Source of the DNA: Gammaproteobacteria bacterium
Lineage (GTDB): Bacteria > Pseudomonadota > Gammaproteobacteria > Pseudomonadales > Cellvibrionaceae
Reading direction: 5' to 3'
NCBI GenBank assembly: GCA_021151625.1
Contig: JAGKWY010000024.1
Location: forward strand, 1 to 39,062
Length of the DNA: 39,062 bases
Shown: piece by piece, positions 24,718 to 32,918 of the stretch
How positions within the stretch are numbered: position 1 is the first letter of the stretch
Layout of the letters: every line of letters begins with the position of its first letter
Made by a program: the position numbers and the translations under genes
Notes under the pieces: model-generated
What the model was told of the DNA's origin: nothing
Database searches by the model: none
The model's input: only the letters and a program-made list of their open reading frames with translations

Positions 24718-25080
24718 ATGAAATTCTTTATTTTGTTGTTGGCACTTACTTTTTCGAATGTTTCTATTGCGGAAAAGCTTAGTGATTCCACAAAAGCTGA
24801 AATAGAGCATTTATTTACGCATCTTGAAAAATCCGGCTGTGAATTTAATCGCAATGGTTCATGGTATACGGCCAGTGAAGCTGCTGCCCATTTGAAGAAA
24901 AAATATGACTATCTGGTTAAGAAGGATATGATTACTGATGCTGAATCTTTTATTGATAAGGCGGCAAGTGAAAGTAGTATTTCTGGTAAGCCCTATCAGG
25001 TTAAATGCGATGGAAAGCCTATAGTAAATAGCAAGGAATGGTTTTCTGAAGAACTTTTGAGTTTTAGAAAACAGGGCTAA
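24718..25080 (+). CDS. Exported DUF5329-like protein
   Basis: This 120-aa protein has a short signal peptide (MKFFILLLALTFSNVSIA). The body carries the pattern I recall for DUF5329: EIEHLFTHLEKSGCEFNRNGSWYTASEAAAHLKKKYDYL, then SISGKPYQVKCDGKP and a terminal EELLSFRK helix. Two cysteines could form a disulfide in the periplasm. The molecular role of this family is not known to me. A GGGGA site is seven bases upstream of the ATG. It is convergent with the galactanase gene, with a hairpin between them. Confidence 0.7.
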   Translation: MKFFILLLALTFSNVSIAEKLSDSTKAEIEHLFTHLEKSGCEFNRNGSWYTASEAAAHLKKKYDYLVKKDMITDAESFIDKAASESSISGKPYQVKCDGKPIVNSKEWFSEELLSFRKQG

Positions 25081-25137
25081 TAATTAGGCTTGTTAATTAA
25101 TTTGTGCCGGGTATTAGTTCTTCAGTCTACGCATCCT

Positions 25138-25191
25138 CGCCAACCTGCAAAGTGTTTTGTAGGTTGGCGGTGAGCTTGCGAACCCCAACAT
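25138..25191. repeat. Hairpin repeat between convergent genes, related to the ubiJ-ubiB element
   Basis: CGCCAACCTGCAAA (25138-25151) pairs with TTTGTAGGTTGGCG (25156-25169) with one wobble and a 4-base loop. It is followed by GCGAACCCCAACAT (25176-25189), also present at 3637-3650. The strong stem between two convergent genes could act as a bidirectional terminator, though T-runs are weak. Confidence 0.6.
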
Positions 25192-25200
25192 CGCGATTGT

Positions 25201-26790
25201 TTATTTATCTCGCAAAAATTCCTTCATTGCAGGCGTTGCTACGCCGTTAAAATCAAATAGCGCCTGATTTTCCCAGCTATTTCCCGAGGCAGAATCTGCC
25301 GGGTTCCAGCCGTTGCCGGGTACTGCAGTCCAGGTGGCGTCCCAGTAAAAAACGCCCAGGCCGCGATGGTTGGGAACGGCGCGTACAATCGACAGCACAT
25401 CGCGCAAATTCGCGGCTTGGCCTTCTGGTGTGGCGGGGTAACCCGCAACTAATTGTTCGGCAGAGCCAATGGTGTTGGGGTGAAAATCCTGGTAGTCCAG
25501 CGTGAATGGATAAGCGGTTTCTGCCACCAAAACTTCTTTACCGTAGCGGGCAGAAATATCATTTAAATTGGTTTGCAAATCACCCAGTGAGCCATGCCAG
25601 TAACCGTAATAGGATGCGGCGATCACATCGAACTTCACACCCTGCGCAATAATATTATCGAACCACCAACGGAAAGTATCGTTCTTGCCACCTTCGGCCA
25701 AATGTAAAACTACTTTGGTTTTGGGTGAACAAATTTTTACCGCGTTGTAACCGGCTTTTAAAAAGCGCGCGAGATTTTCCCAGCTGGGCGGATTCCAGGT
25801 GTGCGCGTAGGGCCAGAGCATACCGGAATTTAATTCATTGCCGATCTGGATCATATCTGGCGATGCGCCCGATTCATGCACGGCGGCGCAAGCGGCGAGT
25901 GTGTGCATAAATACAGCGGCTTCCAGTTGATCGATAGAATAATTCATCCAGCTCGCTGGAATACTTTGATGGCCCGGGTCAGCCCAGGTATCGGAGTAAT
26001 GCAAATCCACCAGCACTTTTAAATTTTCGCGTTTGGCCCGCTTGGCCATTTCACGCAATTCATGCAGATCGTGATAACTGTCGGCGGGGTTTACCCACAC
26101 GCGTAAGCGCACATGCGTGGTGCCCTGATCTTTAAGAATTTTTAAAGCAGATTTTGGTTTTTGATTGCTAGTGGAATTTTTTGGTGACGGATAATACAAG
26201 CCACCAAGGTCAGTAGATTTTTTTAAACTGGACACATCAGCGCCGCGTATAGGCACGCGCACTTCACCGGTAGTTAAACTGATTTCATCAAAGTTGGTCC
26301 ATTCATTGGCGCTGGCATCTGTGTGCAAACCAATTTTGCACTCGCCTTTGGCAGAGGCCTGGGCCGTTACTGCAACCTGTACCCATTGGCCCGGCCAGGC
26401 CGCTGGCAGATCAACGCGCTCAATCTGTTTGCCGCAATCCAGTGTCAGATAGGCTTGCGTGGTGCCTGTGCTGCGCCGCCCCCATGCCCTGAGTGTGTAA
26501 GCGCCTTTTGCCAATCCGCTGATAGTTTGTGTGGTGGTGACGGAATAATCTGCACTGGCCCAGTGGGATAATCGGTAAGACTCGGCCGATGATTGCCCGC
26601 CCCATTCGAGGAAATCAGCATCGCTATTACCTATGCTAGTCCAGCCGAGTGGCGCGGCAACCGCAGCACCATCGGCCTCAAAGCCGGCATTGTTAATGGT
26701 AATTGTCTGCGGGGTTTCACTGGCGAGCGCATTGATCGAGCAAACCGTTGCTAATAAAGCGGCTGTGTATTGCGAAGCGCGAAATATCAT
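25201..26790 (-). CDS. Secreted GH53 endo-beta-1,4-galactanase with N-terminal carbohydrate-binding module
   Basis: This 529-aa extracellular enzyme cleaves beta-1,4-galactan side chains of pectin (arabinogalactan type I). A signal peptide (about 1-23, ending ALAS) is followed by a beta-sandwich module at about 26-176 that resembles galactan-binding modules of the CBM61 type, then the GH53 TIM barrel from RGADVSSLKK (182) to the end. The predicted acid/base is E319 in IQIGNELNSGMLWP and the nucleophile E424 in VLVAETAYPF. The ATG at 26790 gives the signal peptide directly; the open frame continues upstream without support. Many GH53 enzymes are single-domain, about 330-400 aa, so the module is an addition. 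No other glycan-use gene is adjacent. Confidence 0.92.
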   Translation of the reverse strand: MIFRASQYTAALLATVCSINALASETPQTITINNAGFEADGAAVAAPLGWTSIGNSDADFLEWGGQSSAESYRLSHWASADYSVTTTQTISGLAKGAYTLRAWGRRSTGTTQAYLTLDCGKQIERVDLPAAWPGQWVQVAVTAQASAKGECKIGLHTDASANEWTNFDEISLTTGEVRVPIRGADVSSLKKSTDLGGLYYPSPKNSTSNQKPKSALKILKDQGTTHVRLRVWVNPADSYHDLHELREMAKRAKRENLKVLVDLHYSDTWADPGHQSIPASWMNYSIDQLEAAVFMHTLAACAAVHESGASPDMIQIGNELNSGMLWPYAHTWNPPSWENLARFLKAGYNAVKICSPKTKVVLHLAEGGKNDTFRWWFDNIIAQGVKFDVIAASYYGYWHGSLGDLQTNLNDISARYGKEVLVAETAYPFTLDYQDFHPNTIGSAEQLVAGYPATPEGQAANLRDVLSIVRAVPNHRGLGVFYWDATWTAVPGNGWNPADSASGNSWENQALFDFNGVATPAMKEFLRDK

Positions 26791-27235
26791 GATCCTTAAT
26801 CCTGTGTAGAAAGTGGGAGTTAGGCAAGTTCCGCTGCCTGCGCACTGACTGTGCAATTGCCGAAAATCTGTTTTTATAAAAGTACGGCACAGTATCACCA
26901 AGATAAATACTGATTTCCGTTAGCCAGTCATAAAATCCGGTACTTTTAATAAGTGCGTTTAGCTCCACAACCGCTAAACCGTATCCCGGCCCAACTATCA
27001 TTTGTACGCTCATAACAAATCCTTTGATAAGGAAATTTTCTGTCATTTATATCGCTAGCAAACTGATGATGTACGGTGAAGTCTTCTAATGGCTGGTAAT
27101 TCAAATGTGTGTTATAAGAACAGATCAAAAAAGCTAGTGGAAAATTCCCGGAATTTTTCTGCGTAAAAGCGTTCCGTAGGGCATTATAAATTTAGTAAAG
27201 CTGCTGTTAATCACAACATTAGGTATGGAACTATC
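26791..27235. other. Divergent intergenic region with a 17-bp dyad
   Basis: This holds the upstream regions of the galactanase (minus) and the 27236 gene (plus). Minus-strand frames here match nothing recognised and overlap each other. The only clear structure is AAAATTCC-C-GGAATTTT at 27141-27157, a perfect 8-bp dyad with one central base, which could be an operator. The rest shows nothing distinctive. Confidence 0.4.
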
Positions 27236-28036
27236 ATGGAAAGAACCAATTTAATATTCTCTATTATCAATACCTGTATTCTTGTCATTGGTGGAATCCT
27301 GGGTTATTTCCTGGTGACCAAGACTCAATTGGAAGAGTCCAAAAGTAACATTTCATTAGCGTCCTCTGAAGCTGCTGTAAACTACGCTGAGTTAGGAATA
27401 TTGGTTTCGGAAAAAATACGTGCTGATATAAAGGCCGAGTTTGCTCCTATAGACGAGGCGTTAAAAATAGCAAAAACTAATGGGGAGATTATTCTAAATT
27501 TATCTCAAACAAGAATTAACGAAATAAATCAGGAAATTGATGAGCTGGAATTGGAATTGCAAAAGGCTAATATTGAAATTGAAAAATTGTCAAAAAGAAC
27601 TGCTGTGACACTTGATGTATCGTCCCTGATTAATGATATTCAGCCCGCTATTATTATTACCTGTAAAGGTAGTAATCCTCCACAAATAGAAGTTGATTGT
27701 AAATTTGAAAATGTAGGTGGGCATAAAGTACAGTTGTCACCCCCTGAAATCAGGGTGCATCAAACACACCCAAATAGGCTTATTGATAGCAAAAATTTTA
27801 AATTCAGTGGATTGGATAGCAATACCATTGTAAGCGGTACAAAAGGAAGCAACAAATTTTATATCACAGATGTGAATAATATGTTGTCAAAAGGTTTTGT
27901 GATTGAAATACGGTGGTTCGTTTCACTGCATTCTTCAGTTAAAAATGCAGTCAATCCACTTTTGGATGGTGTAATTGATCAATCATTAATTGATGGGCTT
28001 ACTAGTATGAATCAAACCTTCCAGTTGTTCTATTGA
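27236..28036 (+). CDS. Membrane-anchored coiled-coil protein of unknown function
   Basis: This 266-aa protein has one N-terminal transmembrane helix (about residues 7-27, IFSIINTCILVIGGILGYFLV). A coiled coil at about 30-120 follows (RINEINQEIDELELELQKANIEIEKLSKR), then a beta-rich C-terminal domain that includes ITCKGSNPPQIEVDCKFENVGGHKV with two cysteines. No family is recognised. The frame is AT-rich compared with its neighbours and stands alone between an intergenic dyad and a terminator, which suggests it may be a foreign acquisition. A role in sensing or scaffolding at the inner membrane is possible but unsupported. Confidence 0.65.
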   Translation: MERTNLIFSIINTCILVIGGILGYFLVTKTQLEESKSNISLASSEAAVNYAELGILVSEKIRADIKAEFAPIDEALKIAKTNGEIILNLSQTRINEINQEIDELELELQKANIEIEKLSKRTAVTLDVSSLINDIQPAIIITCKGSNPPQIEVDCKFENVGGHKVQLSPPEIRVHQTHPNRLIDSKNFKFSGLDSNTIVSGTKGSNKFYITDVNNMLSKGFVIEIRWFVSLHSSVKNAVNPLLDGVIDQSLIDGLTSMNQTFQLFY

Positions 28037-28357
28037 ATCAAATAAAAACTCTACACAGAGTGTTTGAGTACTCTTTTTTGGTTGCATACCGGGCACTGCG
28101 ATGCAGTGCCCTTAATTTTATGTTAGGTGTCTTTCCCTTTCATAGTGGAATAATCATAGTTGGTTTGCCTCGCCCCTGTTGAAAACTTGTCCCATTTCCG
28201 CTACACCCTTTTCGCAAATCATCTCGATAACACTACAGCCTATTGTTACGTGATTGCTGCAAATCTTTCTAATTCTTTGTTTTGCATGGAAAAATTCTAC
28301 TTGGCCCGGTTGCTGCTCTAGAGGAGACATCAAGTATTAATTTCGGGTAGTAGCAGC
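28037..28357. other. Intergenic region containing a terminator and the leader of the second ABC operon
   Basis: Apart from the terminator at 28091-28119 no gene or RNA is recognised in these 320 bases. The promoter of the 28358 operon must lie here. Because the operon contains a sigma54 activator, a -24/-12 promoter would be expected, but I could not identify a convincing GG-N10-GC element by eye. Confidence 0.4.
28091..28119 (+). terminator. Terminator downstream of the coiled-coil gene
   Basis: GGGCACTGC (28091-28099) pairs perfectly with GCAGTGCCC (28103-28111) over a 3-base loop, followed by TTAATTTT. It lies 55 bp after the stop codon. Confidence 0.8.
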
Positions 28358-29614
28358 GTGGATATTATTCGCCGTCAGAACAAAAGCCAGATTAACCCCC
28401 TGTGGATTGTCGCCGGGTTATTGCTGTGTGGCCTTGCGGGTTATTTTATTTACAGTCTGCAAAATACCTCTGATTATCAGGTTGCGCGCGACACGCTGCG
28501 GTTGGCCAGTGTTAATCAGGGCGGTTTTGATATTGTGGTGCGCGCGCCCGGCGCTTTGGTGCCGACGCAAGTGCGCTGGTTGGCAGCGGGTGCCAATGGC
28601 CGTGTGGAGCAGGTGTTGGTGAAGCCGGGGGCGCAGGTGAAGGCGGGCGATTTAATTGCGGAGTTGAGCAATACCGAATTGGAACAGGTGTACGAAGAAT
28701 TGCAGTGGGATCTGGAGGCCATGCAGGCGCAAACCAGTGCGGAGATAAAAGATTTGGAGTCAGCGCTGCTGGATCAACGCGCAATTGAGCTGGAAGCAAA
28801 AAGTTTATTTCAAAGTTCCGAGTTAACTTTGAATGCACAAATTTATTTGCGCGAACGCAATCAGGGTTCGGTTTCCAAAATTGAATATGAATCCAGCCAG
28901 ATGCAAACGGCGCAGCGTAAAGAGCGTTGGCAAATTGAGCAAGCCCGTACCAAAAGCGTACAGGAAAATGTGGCGGTACAAATTGTGGCAAAAAAAGCGC
29001 GCCTGAAAAAACTGGAAAAACAAATTGAGCGGGCCGGGCAACAAGTCGAACAACTGCAAGTGCGCGCCACTATGGATAGCGTGGTGCAAGAGGTGGCCAT
29101 TGAGCCGGGCCAACAACTCGGCCCTGGGGCAAACATTGCAAAACTCGTGCAGCAAGATCAGTTAATCGCGCGCATGTTGGTGCCGGAAATTCAAATCCAG
29201 CAAGTTGCCATGGGGCAAAAGGTGAGTGTGGATACACGCAATAATCGCATTGCCGGTGTGGTTGTGCGTATTTCGCCCTCGGTAGTAAACGGCACCGTGG
29301 AAGTGGATGTGGAATTCACTGAGCCAATGCCCGCCGATGCGCGGCCGGATTTAACCATTGATGGTGAAATTATGGTGGCCGCGCTCAGCAACACCTTATT
29401 TGTTGAGCGCCCGGCTTACTCGCAAAATTTCCGTAGCATGCGCGTATTTAAATTATCGGCAGACGGTAATTTTGCCGATAAAGTGCCGGTGGAGTTTGGA
29501 CGCGGCTCGGCGAGCAAAATTGAAATTGTCAGCGGGCTTAACCCCAGCGATCAAATTATTGTCTCTGATCAAACAGAGCTGGACAGCTATTCGCGTTTAC
29601 ATTTAACCAATTAA
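28358..29614 (+). CDS. HlyD/MacA-family membrane fusion protein of the second ABC efflux operon
   Basis: This 418-aa protein has a GTG start, one N-terminal transmembrane helix (PLWIVAGLLLCGLAGYFIYSL) and a biotinyl-lipoyl half (WLAAGANGRVEQVLVKPGAQVKAGDLIAELSN). A long coiled-coil hairpin follows (about 110-235), then the second lipoyl half (VRATMDSVVQEVAIEPGQQLGPGANIAKL), a beta-barrel and the membrane-proximal domain. It bridges an inner-membrane ABC permease to an outer-membrane channel. The Shine-Dalgarno is weak; GAGGAG lies 31 bases upstream and is too far. A 15-bp tandem duplication follows its stop codon. The next gene encodes the ATPase. Confidence 0.88.
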   Translation: MDIIRRQNKSQINPLWIVAGLLLCGLAGYFIYSLQNTSDYQVARDTLRLASVNQGGFDIVVRAPGALVPTQVRWLAAGANGRVEQVLVKPGAQVKAGDLIAELSNTELEQVYEELQWDLEAMQAQTSAEIKDLESALLDQRAIELEAKSLFQSSELTLNAQIYLRERNQGSVSKIEYESSQMQTAQRKERWQIEQARTKSVQENVAVQIVAKKARLKKLEKQIERAGQQVEQLQVRATMDSVVQEVAIEPGQQLGPGANIAKLVQQDQLIARMLVPEIQIQQVAMGQKVSVDTRNNRIAGVVVRISPSVVNGTVEVDVEFTEPMPADARPDLTIDGEIMVAALSNTLFVERPAYSQNFRSMRVFKLSADGNFADKVPVEFGRGSASKIEIVSGLNPSDQIIVSDQTELDSYSRLHLTN

Positions 29615-29630
29615 ATAATCGGTAACAATT

Positions 29631-29660
29631 CCTGTTTATTAAATGCCTGTTTATTAAATG
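29631..29660. repeat. Perfect 15-bp tandem duplication before the ABC ATPase
   Basis: CCTGTTTATTAAATG occurs at 29631-29645 and 29646-29660 without mismatch. It directly precedes the AGAGGAGG site of the next gene, so it lengthens the spacer without changing the ribosome binding site. Confidence 0.9.
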
Positions 29661-29678
29661 CCAGAGGAGGCCAATGCC

Positions 29679-30452
29679 ATGAGTAAAACACTGATCAAGA
29701 TGGATGCGATTAAAAAAATATTTATTACCGACGATATGGAAACTCATGCATTGAGCAATATCAATTTAACCATTGCCCAGGGCGAGTATGTTTCGATTAC
29801 TGGTCCCTCCGGTTGTGGAAAATCAACGCTGCTATCGGTGATGGGTTTGCTGGATAGTTCATCATCCGGTCGTTACCTGTTATCCGATGTGTTGGTCAGC
29901 GACCTGAATAGCAAAGAGCGCAGCCAGATTCGCAATCGCGAAATCGGTTTTATTTTTCAATCGTTCAATTTAATTAGCGATATGACGGTACGCGAAAATG
30001 TGGAATTGCCGCTGACTTATCGCAATGACCTGAGCAGGCAGCAACGCGCGGACATGGTGGATTCGGCGTTGACCGCCGTGGGTATGCAGCATCGCGTTAA
30101 CCACTACCCGGCACAGTTATCCGGTGGACAGCAACAGCGCGTTGCCATTGCGCGCGCGATTGCTGGAAAGCCCTCGCTGCTATTAGCTGACGAACCTACC
30201 GGTAACCTGGATTCAAAAAATGCGGCAGATGTGATGGCGCTGCTCGATGAACTCCATGCAAAAGGCGCTACCATTTGCATTGTGACGCATGACCCGCGCT
30301 CCGCGCATCGCGCGCATCGCATTGTGCAAATGATGGATGGCCAGGTAGTGAGCGATATTTCCAGCGATACAACGGTAAATAATCACACGCAAAAAAATTA
30401 CGCGGCTGCAGCGGGTGCCGAAACTAATAGCCAACTGGCAGGTGCGCTATGA
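29679..30452 (+). CDS. MacB/LolD-type ABC transporter ATPase (second efflux operon)
   Basis: The 257-aa ATPase has Walker A GPSGCGKST (42-50), signature LSGGQQQR, Walker B LLLADEPTGNLD and the ICIVTHD switch. The ATG at 29679 is preferred over one at 29658 because an AGGAGG sits eight bases before it. The C-terminus has about 30 extra low-complexity residues (alanine, asparagine). It overlaps the permease start by four bases (ATGA). It energises the 805-aa permease. Confidence 0.93.
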   Translation: MSKTLIKMDAIKKIFITDDMETHALSNINLTIAQGEYVSITGPSGCGKSTLLSVMGLLDSSSSGRYLLSDVLVSDLNSKERSQIRNREIGFIFQSFNLISDMTVRENVELPLTYRNDLSRQQRADMVDSALTAVGMQHRVNHYPAQLSGGQQQRVAIARAIAGKPSLLLADEPTGNLDSKNAADVMALLDELHAKGATICIVTHDPRSAHRAHRIVQMMDGQVVSDISSDTTVNNHTQKNYAAAAGAETNSQLAGAL

Positions 30453-32866
30453 ACCTGTTACTCGATATTAAATATACGCTGCGTATATTGTTAAAAACAC
30501 CCGGCTTTAGCGCATTGACAGTGGCGGTGATGACACTGGGGTTGGGTGTTTCTATTTTTATGTTGTCGGTGGCCAATGCGATTGTATTTCGCCCGCTGGA
30601 CTTTAACGACGGCGAGCGGCTGATGTTTATTAATCGCCTGGTCGACAACCGCGTACAGCAAACCCTGTTGCACGATTACCAAAAAATAAAAACAGAAAGT
30701 CAGAGCTTTGAATTACTTGCGGCCTTTGGTTCTGAAACTGCGGTCTTGTCCGACGGCGTGAAATCCATTCGCTATCAGGGGATTTATGCAGGCAGCGGAT
30801 TTTTTGAGTACACCGATGTTGCTCCCGTGCTGGGGCGAGTGCTTGCTGACAATGATCAGATTATTGGCAACCCGCAAGTGGTAGTCATTGGCTACGACCT
30901 TTGGCAAAACTATTTTGGGGGCGATGAAAATATTATTGGCAAAACCGTGCAAATCAATCGCACGCAGGTAGAGGTGATCGGGGTTATGCCCCAAGGCTAT
31001 TTATTTCCATTTAATAACCAGATTTGGTTGCCCCTGCGCAAAGATGCCAATCAATATCTGTTAAAAGATTCCCCCTTGATACGGCTACTGGCTAAAACCA
31101 AACCGGGGGTTTCGGCCGCAGAAGCAGAGCTGGAATTAAAAAGTATTTATGCCAATAGCAGTGACTTGCGTATTAGCCCGCAACAAAATATCAGTGCGCG
31201 TATTGATCTTTATAAGCGTGAACTCAGGCGCGATAACATCAAGCTATTTTATTTGATGCTGAGTGCCGGATTTTTTGTGCTGGCGCTTAGCTGTATTAAT
31301 GTTGGTAATTTATTGTTAGCGCGCGCCAATATGCGCGCAAAAGAAATTGCCATTCGCATGGCGCTGGGTGCTCCGCGTGCCCGTTTGATTGCGCAAATGC
31401 TGTGGGAGAGCCTGTTTATTTGCAGTGCCGGTGGTTTATTGGCAATTCTGTTTGCTGGCTGGGGGCTGGATGCAACCACGCAATTTTTTATGAGCCGCAC
31501 CACGGATGGGTTTCCCTTTTTTGCAATAATGTCGCTCAGGGGGGATGATATCGCCAATGCTATTCTGGTTATCGCCGTCACCGCGCTGGTCACTGGTTTT
31601 ATCCCGGCATGGAAAGCTTCGAGTGGGAATTTTAATGCGGTGTTAAAAGATGCGGCAAAAACATCCCTGGGAAAAACTACCGGTTTAATCAGCAAAATTC
31701 TGGTGATGATTGAAATTGCCTTATCCTGCACCTTGATGATTGTTGCCGGCATTATTTCTATATTGATTTATCACGCGGTTGCGCAGGGCTATGGCATTAA
31801 TATTGATAATTTTTTAACCGCGCGCGTGAATCCGCCAGCCAGCGTTTATCCGCAGGGGCCAGCGCAAACAGGCTACTATGATCGCTTGTTAATGGATGCG
31901 AGCAATATTCCCGGTGTAGAAAAAGCCACGCTGATATCGCACGTACCCACGGAATTTTTGCCGCCCAGTGGCTTTCAGCCGGAAGGCCAGGAATTTCCCA
32001 ATTTTGCATTTCCGCAAGCGCATTTGGTGCAGGTGTATCCCAATACCTTTGATACGCTCGCAATTCCTTTGCGGGAAGGGCGCTTGCTGGATCAACGCGA
32101 TAATGAAAATTCACCCAGGGTAGTGGTGGTGTCGGATGAGTTGGCCAATAAACTCTGGCCGGGTGAATCGCCGTTGGGCAAACGTATTCGCCGCATGAGC
32201 AGCACACAAGCCATGCCCGATCCCTGGATGACTGTGGTAGGTGTAGTACCGCAATTATTGCAGGGCAGCTTGTTTGGTTCAGAGCAAGCGCCGACCTTGT
32301 ATGTGCCCTTTGCACAAATGCCGCGCGATGCCATGGCGATAGTATTAAAGACTCGCTCCGATCCCAATCAGTTTCAGCAGCCATTGGCAAAAGTGTTACA
32401 CAATATTGATCCCAATTTACCTATGTACCGTTTTGCTACCCTGACCGCGCAAGCGGATAATAATCGCACCATGCTGGAATTGGTCGAGCGTATTTTTTTA
32501 GCCTTTGCGGTGTGCGCGTTAGCGATGGCAGTGACCGGAATTTACGGCGTAATGGCCAATCATATTGAACAGCGCACCCAGGAGTTGGGTATTCGTCGCG
32601 CACTGGGTTCACCGGATACGCGCATTGTATTGCTGTTTAGTCGGCAGAGTGCCTGGCAATTAATACTGGGGTTTGTGTTGGGTGTTCCCCTCGCCTATTT
32701 TATGAGCCAGGGTTTTATTAATACCATTGGTGCGGAAAACCAGCTGCATCTGCTAGCCTATGTACTGGTGCCGGTGATTATTAGCGCAGCAGTGTTTATT
32801 GCAACCTTAATACCCTTGCGGCGTATTTTGCGTATGGAACCGGCGCTGGCACTAAGATATGAATGA
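30449..32866 (+). CDS. Large FtsX/MacB-family permease with duplicated halves
   Basis: This 805-aa protein is much larger than a simple MacB permease. It has two consecutive units, each with an N-terminal helix, a periplasmic MacB-type domain and a three-helix FtsX module. The first unit starts at TLRILLKTPGFSALTVAVMTLGLGVSIFML and has its FtsX module near residues 265-395 (NLLLARANMRAKEIAIRMALGAPRARLIAQ). The second has helices near 415-440 and an FtsX module near 680-800 (IEQRTQELGIRRALGSPDTRIVLLF). This eight-helix form is the two-module type often found with LolD-like ATPases and sigma54 regulators. It probably forms the whole membrane channel of an efflux pump. Translation is coupled to the ATPase. 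Confidence 0.92.
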   Translation: MNLLLDIKYTLRILLKTPGFSALTVAVMTLGLGVSIFMLSVANAIVFRPLDFNDGERLMFINRLVDNRVQQTLLHDYQKIKTESQSFELLAAFGSETAVLSDGVKSIRYQGIYAGSGFFEYTDVAPVLGRVLADNDQIIGNPQVVVIGYDLWQNYFGGDENIIGKTVQINRTQVEVIGVMPQGYLFPFNNQIWLPLRKDANQYLLKDSPLIRLLAKTKPGVSAAEAELELKSIYANSSDLRISPQQNISARIDLYKRELRRDNIKLFYLMLSAGFFVLALSCINVGNLLLARANMRAKEIAIRMALGAPRARLIAQMLWESLFICSAGGLLAILFAGWGLDATTQFFMSRTTDGFPFFAIMSLRGDDIANAILVIAVTALVTGFIPAWKASSGNFNAVLKDAAKTSLGKTTGLISKILVMIEIALSCTLMIVAGIISILIYHAVAQGYGINIDNFLTARVNPPASVYPQGPAQTGYYDRLLMDASNIPGVEKATLISHVPTEFLPPSGFQPEGQEFPNFAFPQAHLVQVYPNTFDTLAIPLREGRLLDQRDNENSPRVVVVSDELANKLWPGESPLGKRIRRMSSTQAMPDPWMTVVGVVPQLLQGSLFGSEQAPTLYVPFAQMPRDAMAIVLKTRSDPNQFQQPLAKVLHNIDPNLPMYRFATLTAQADNNRTMLELVERIFLAFAVCALAMAVTGIYGVMANHIEQRTQELGIRRALGSPDTRIVLLFSRQSAWQLILGFVLGVPLAYFMSQGFINTIGAENQLHLLAYVLVPVIISAAVFIATLIPLRRILRMEPALALRYE

Positions 32867-32918
32867 TCTGCCTGAATAAATAATTACTGCGGATTAAACG
32901 ATTGAGTCGGATTAATGA

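Noticed and set aside
26717..27046. 109-codon minus-strand frame upstream of the galactanase
   Set aside because: It overlaps the galactanase signal-peptide region in another frame, with no recognisable domain and poor start context.
31797..32390. 197-codon minus-strand frame inside the large permease gene
   Set aside because: Antisense to conserved MacB/FtsX coding sequence; low-complexity product.
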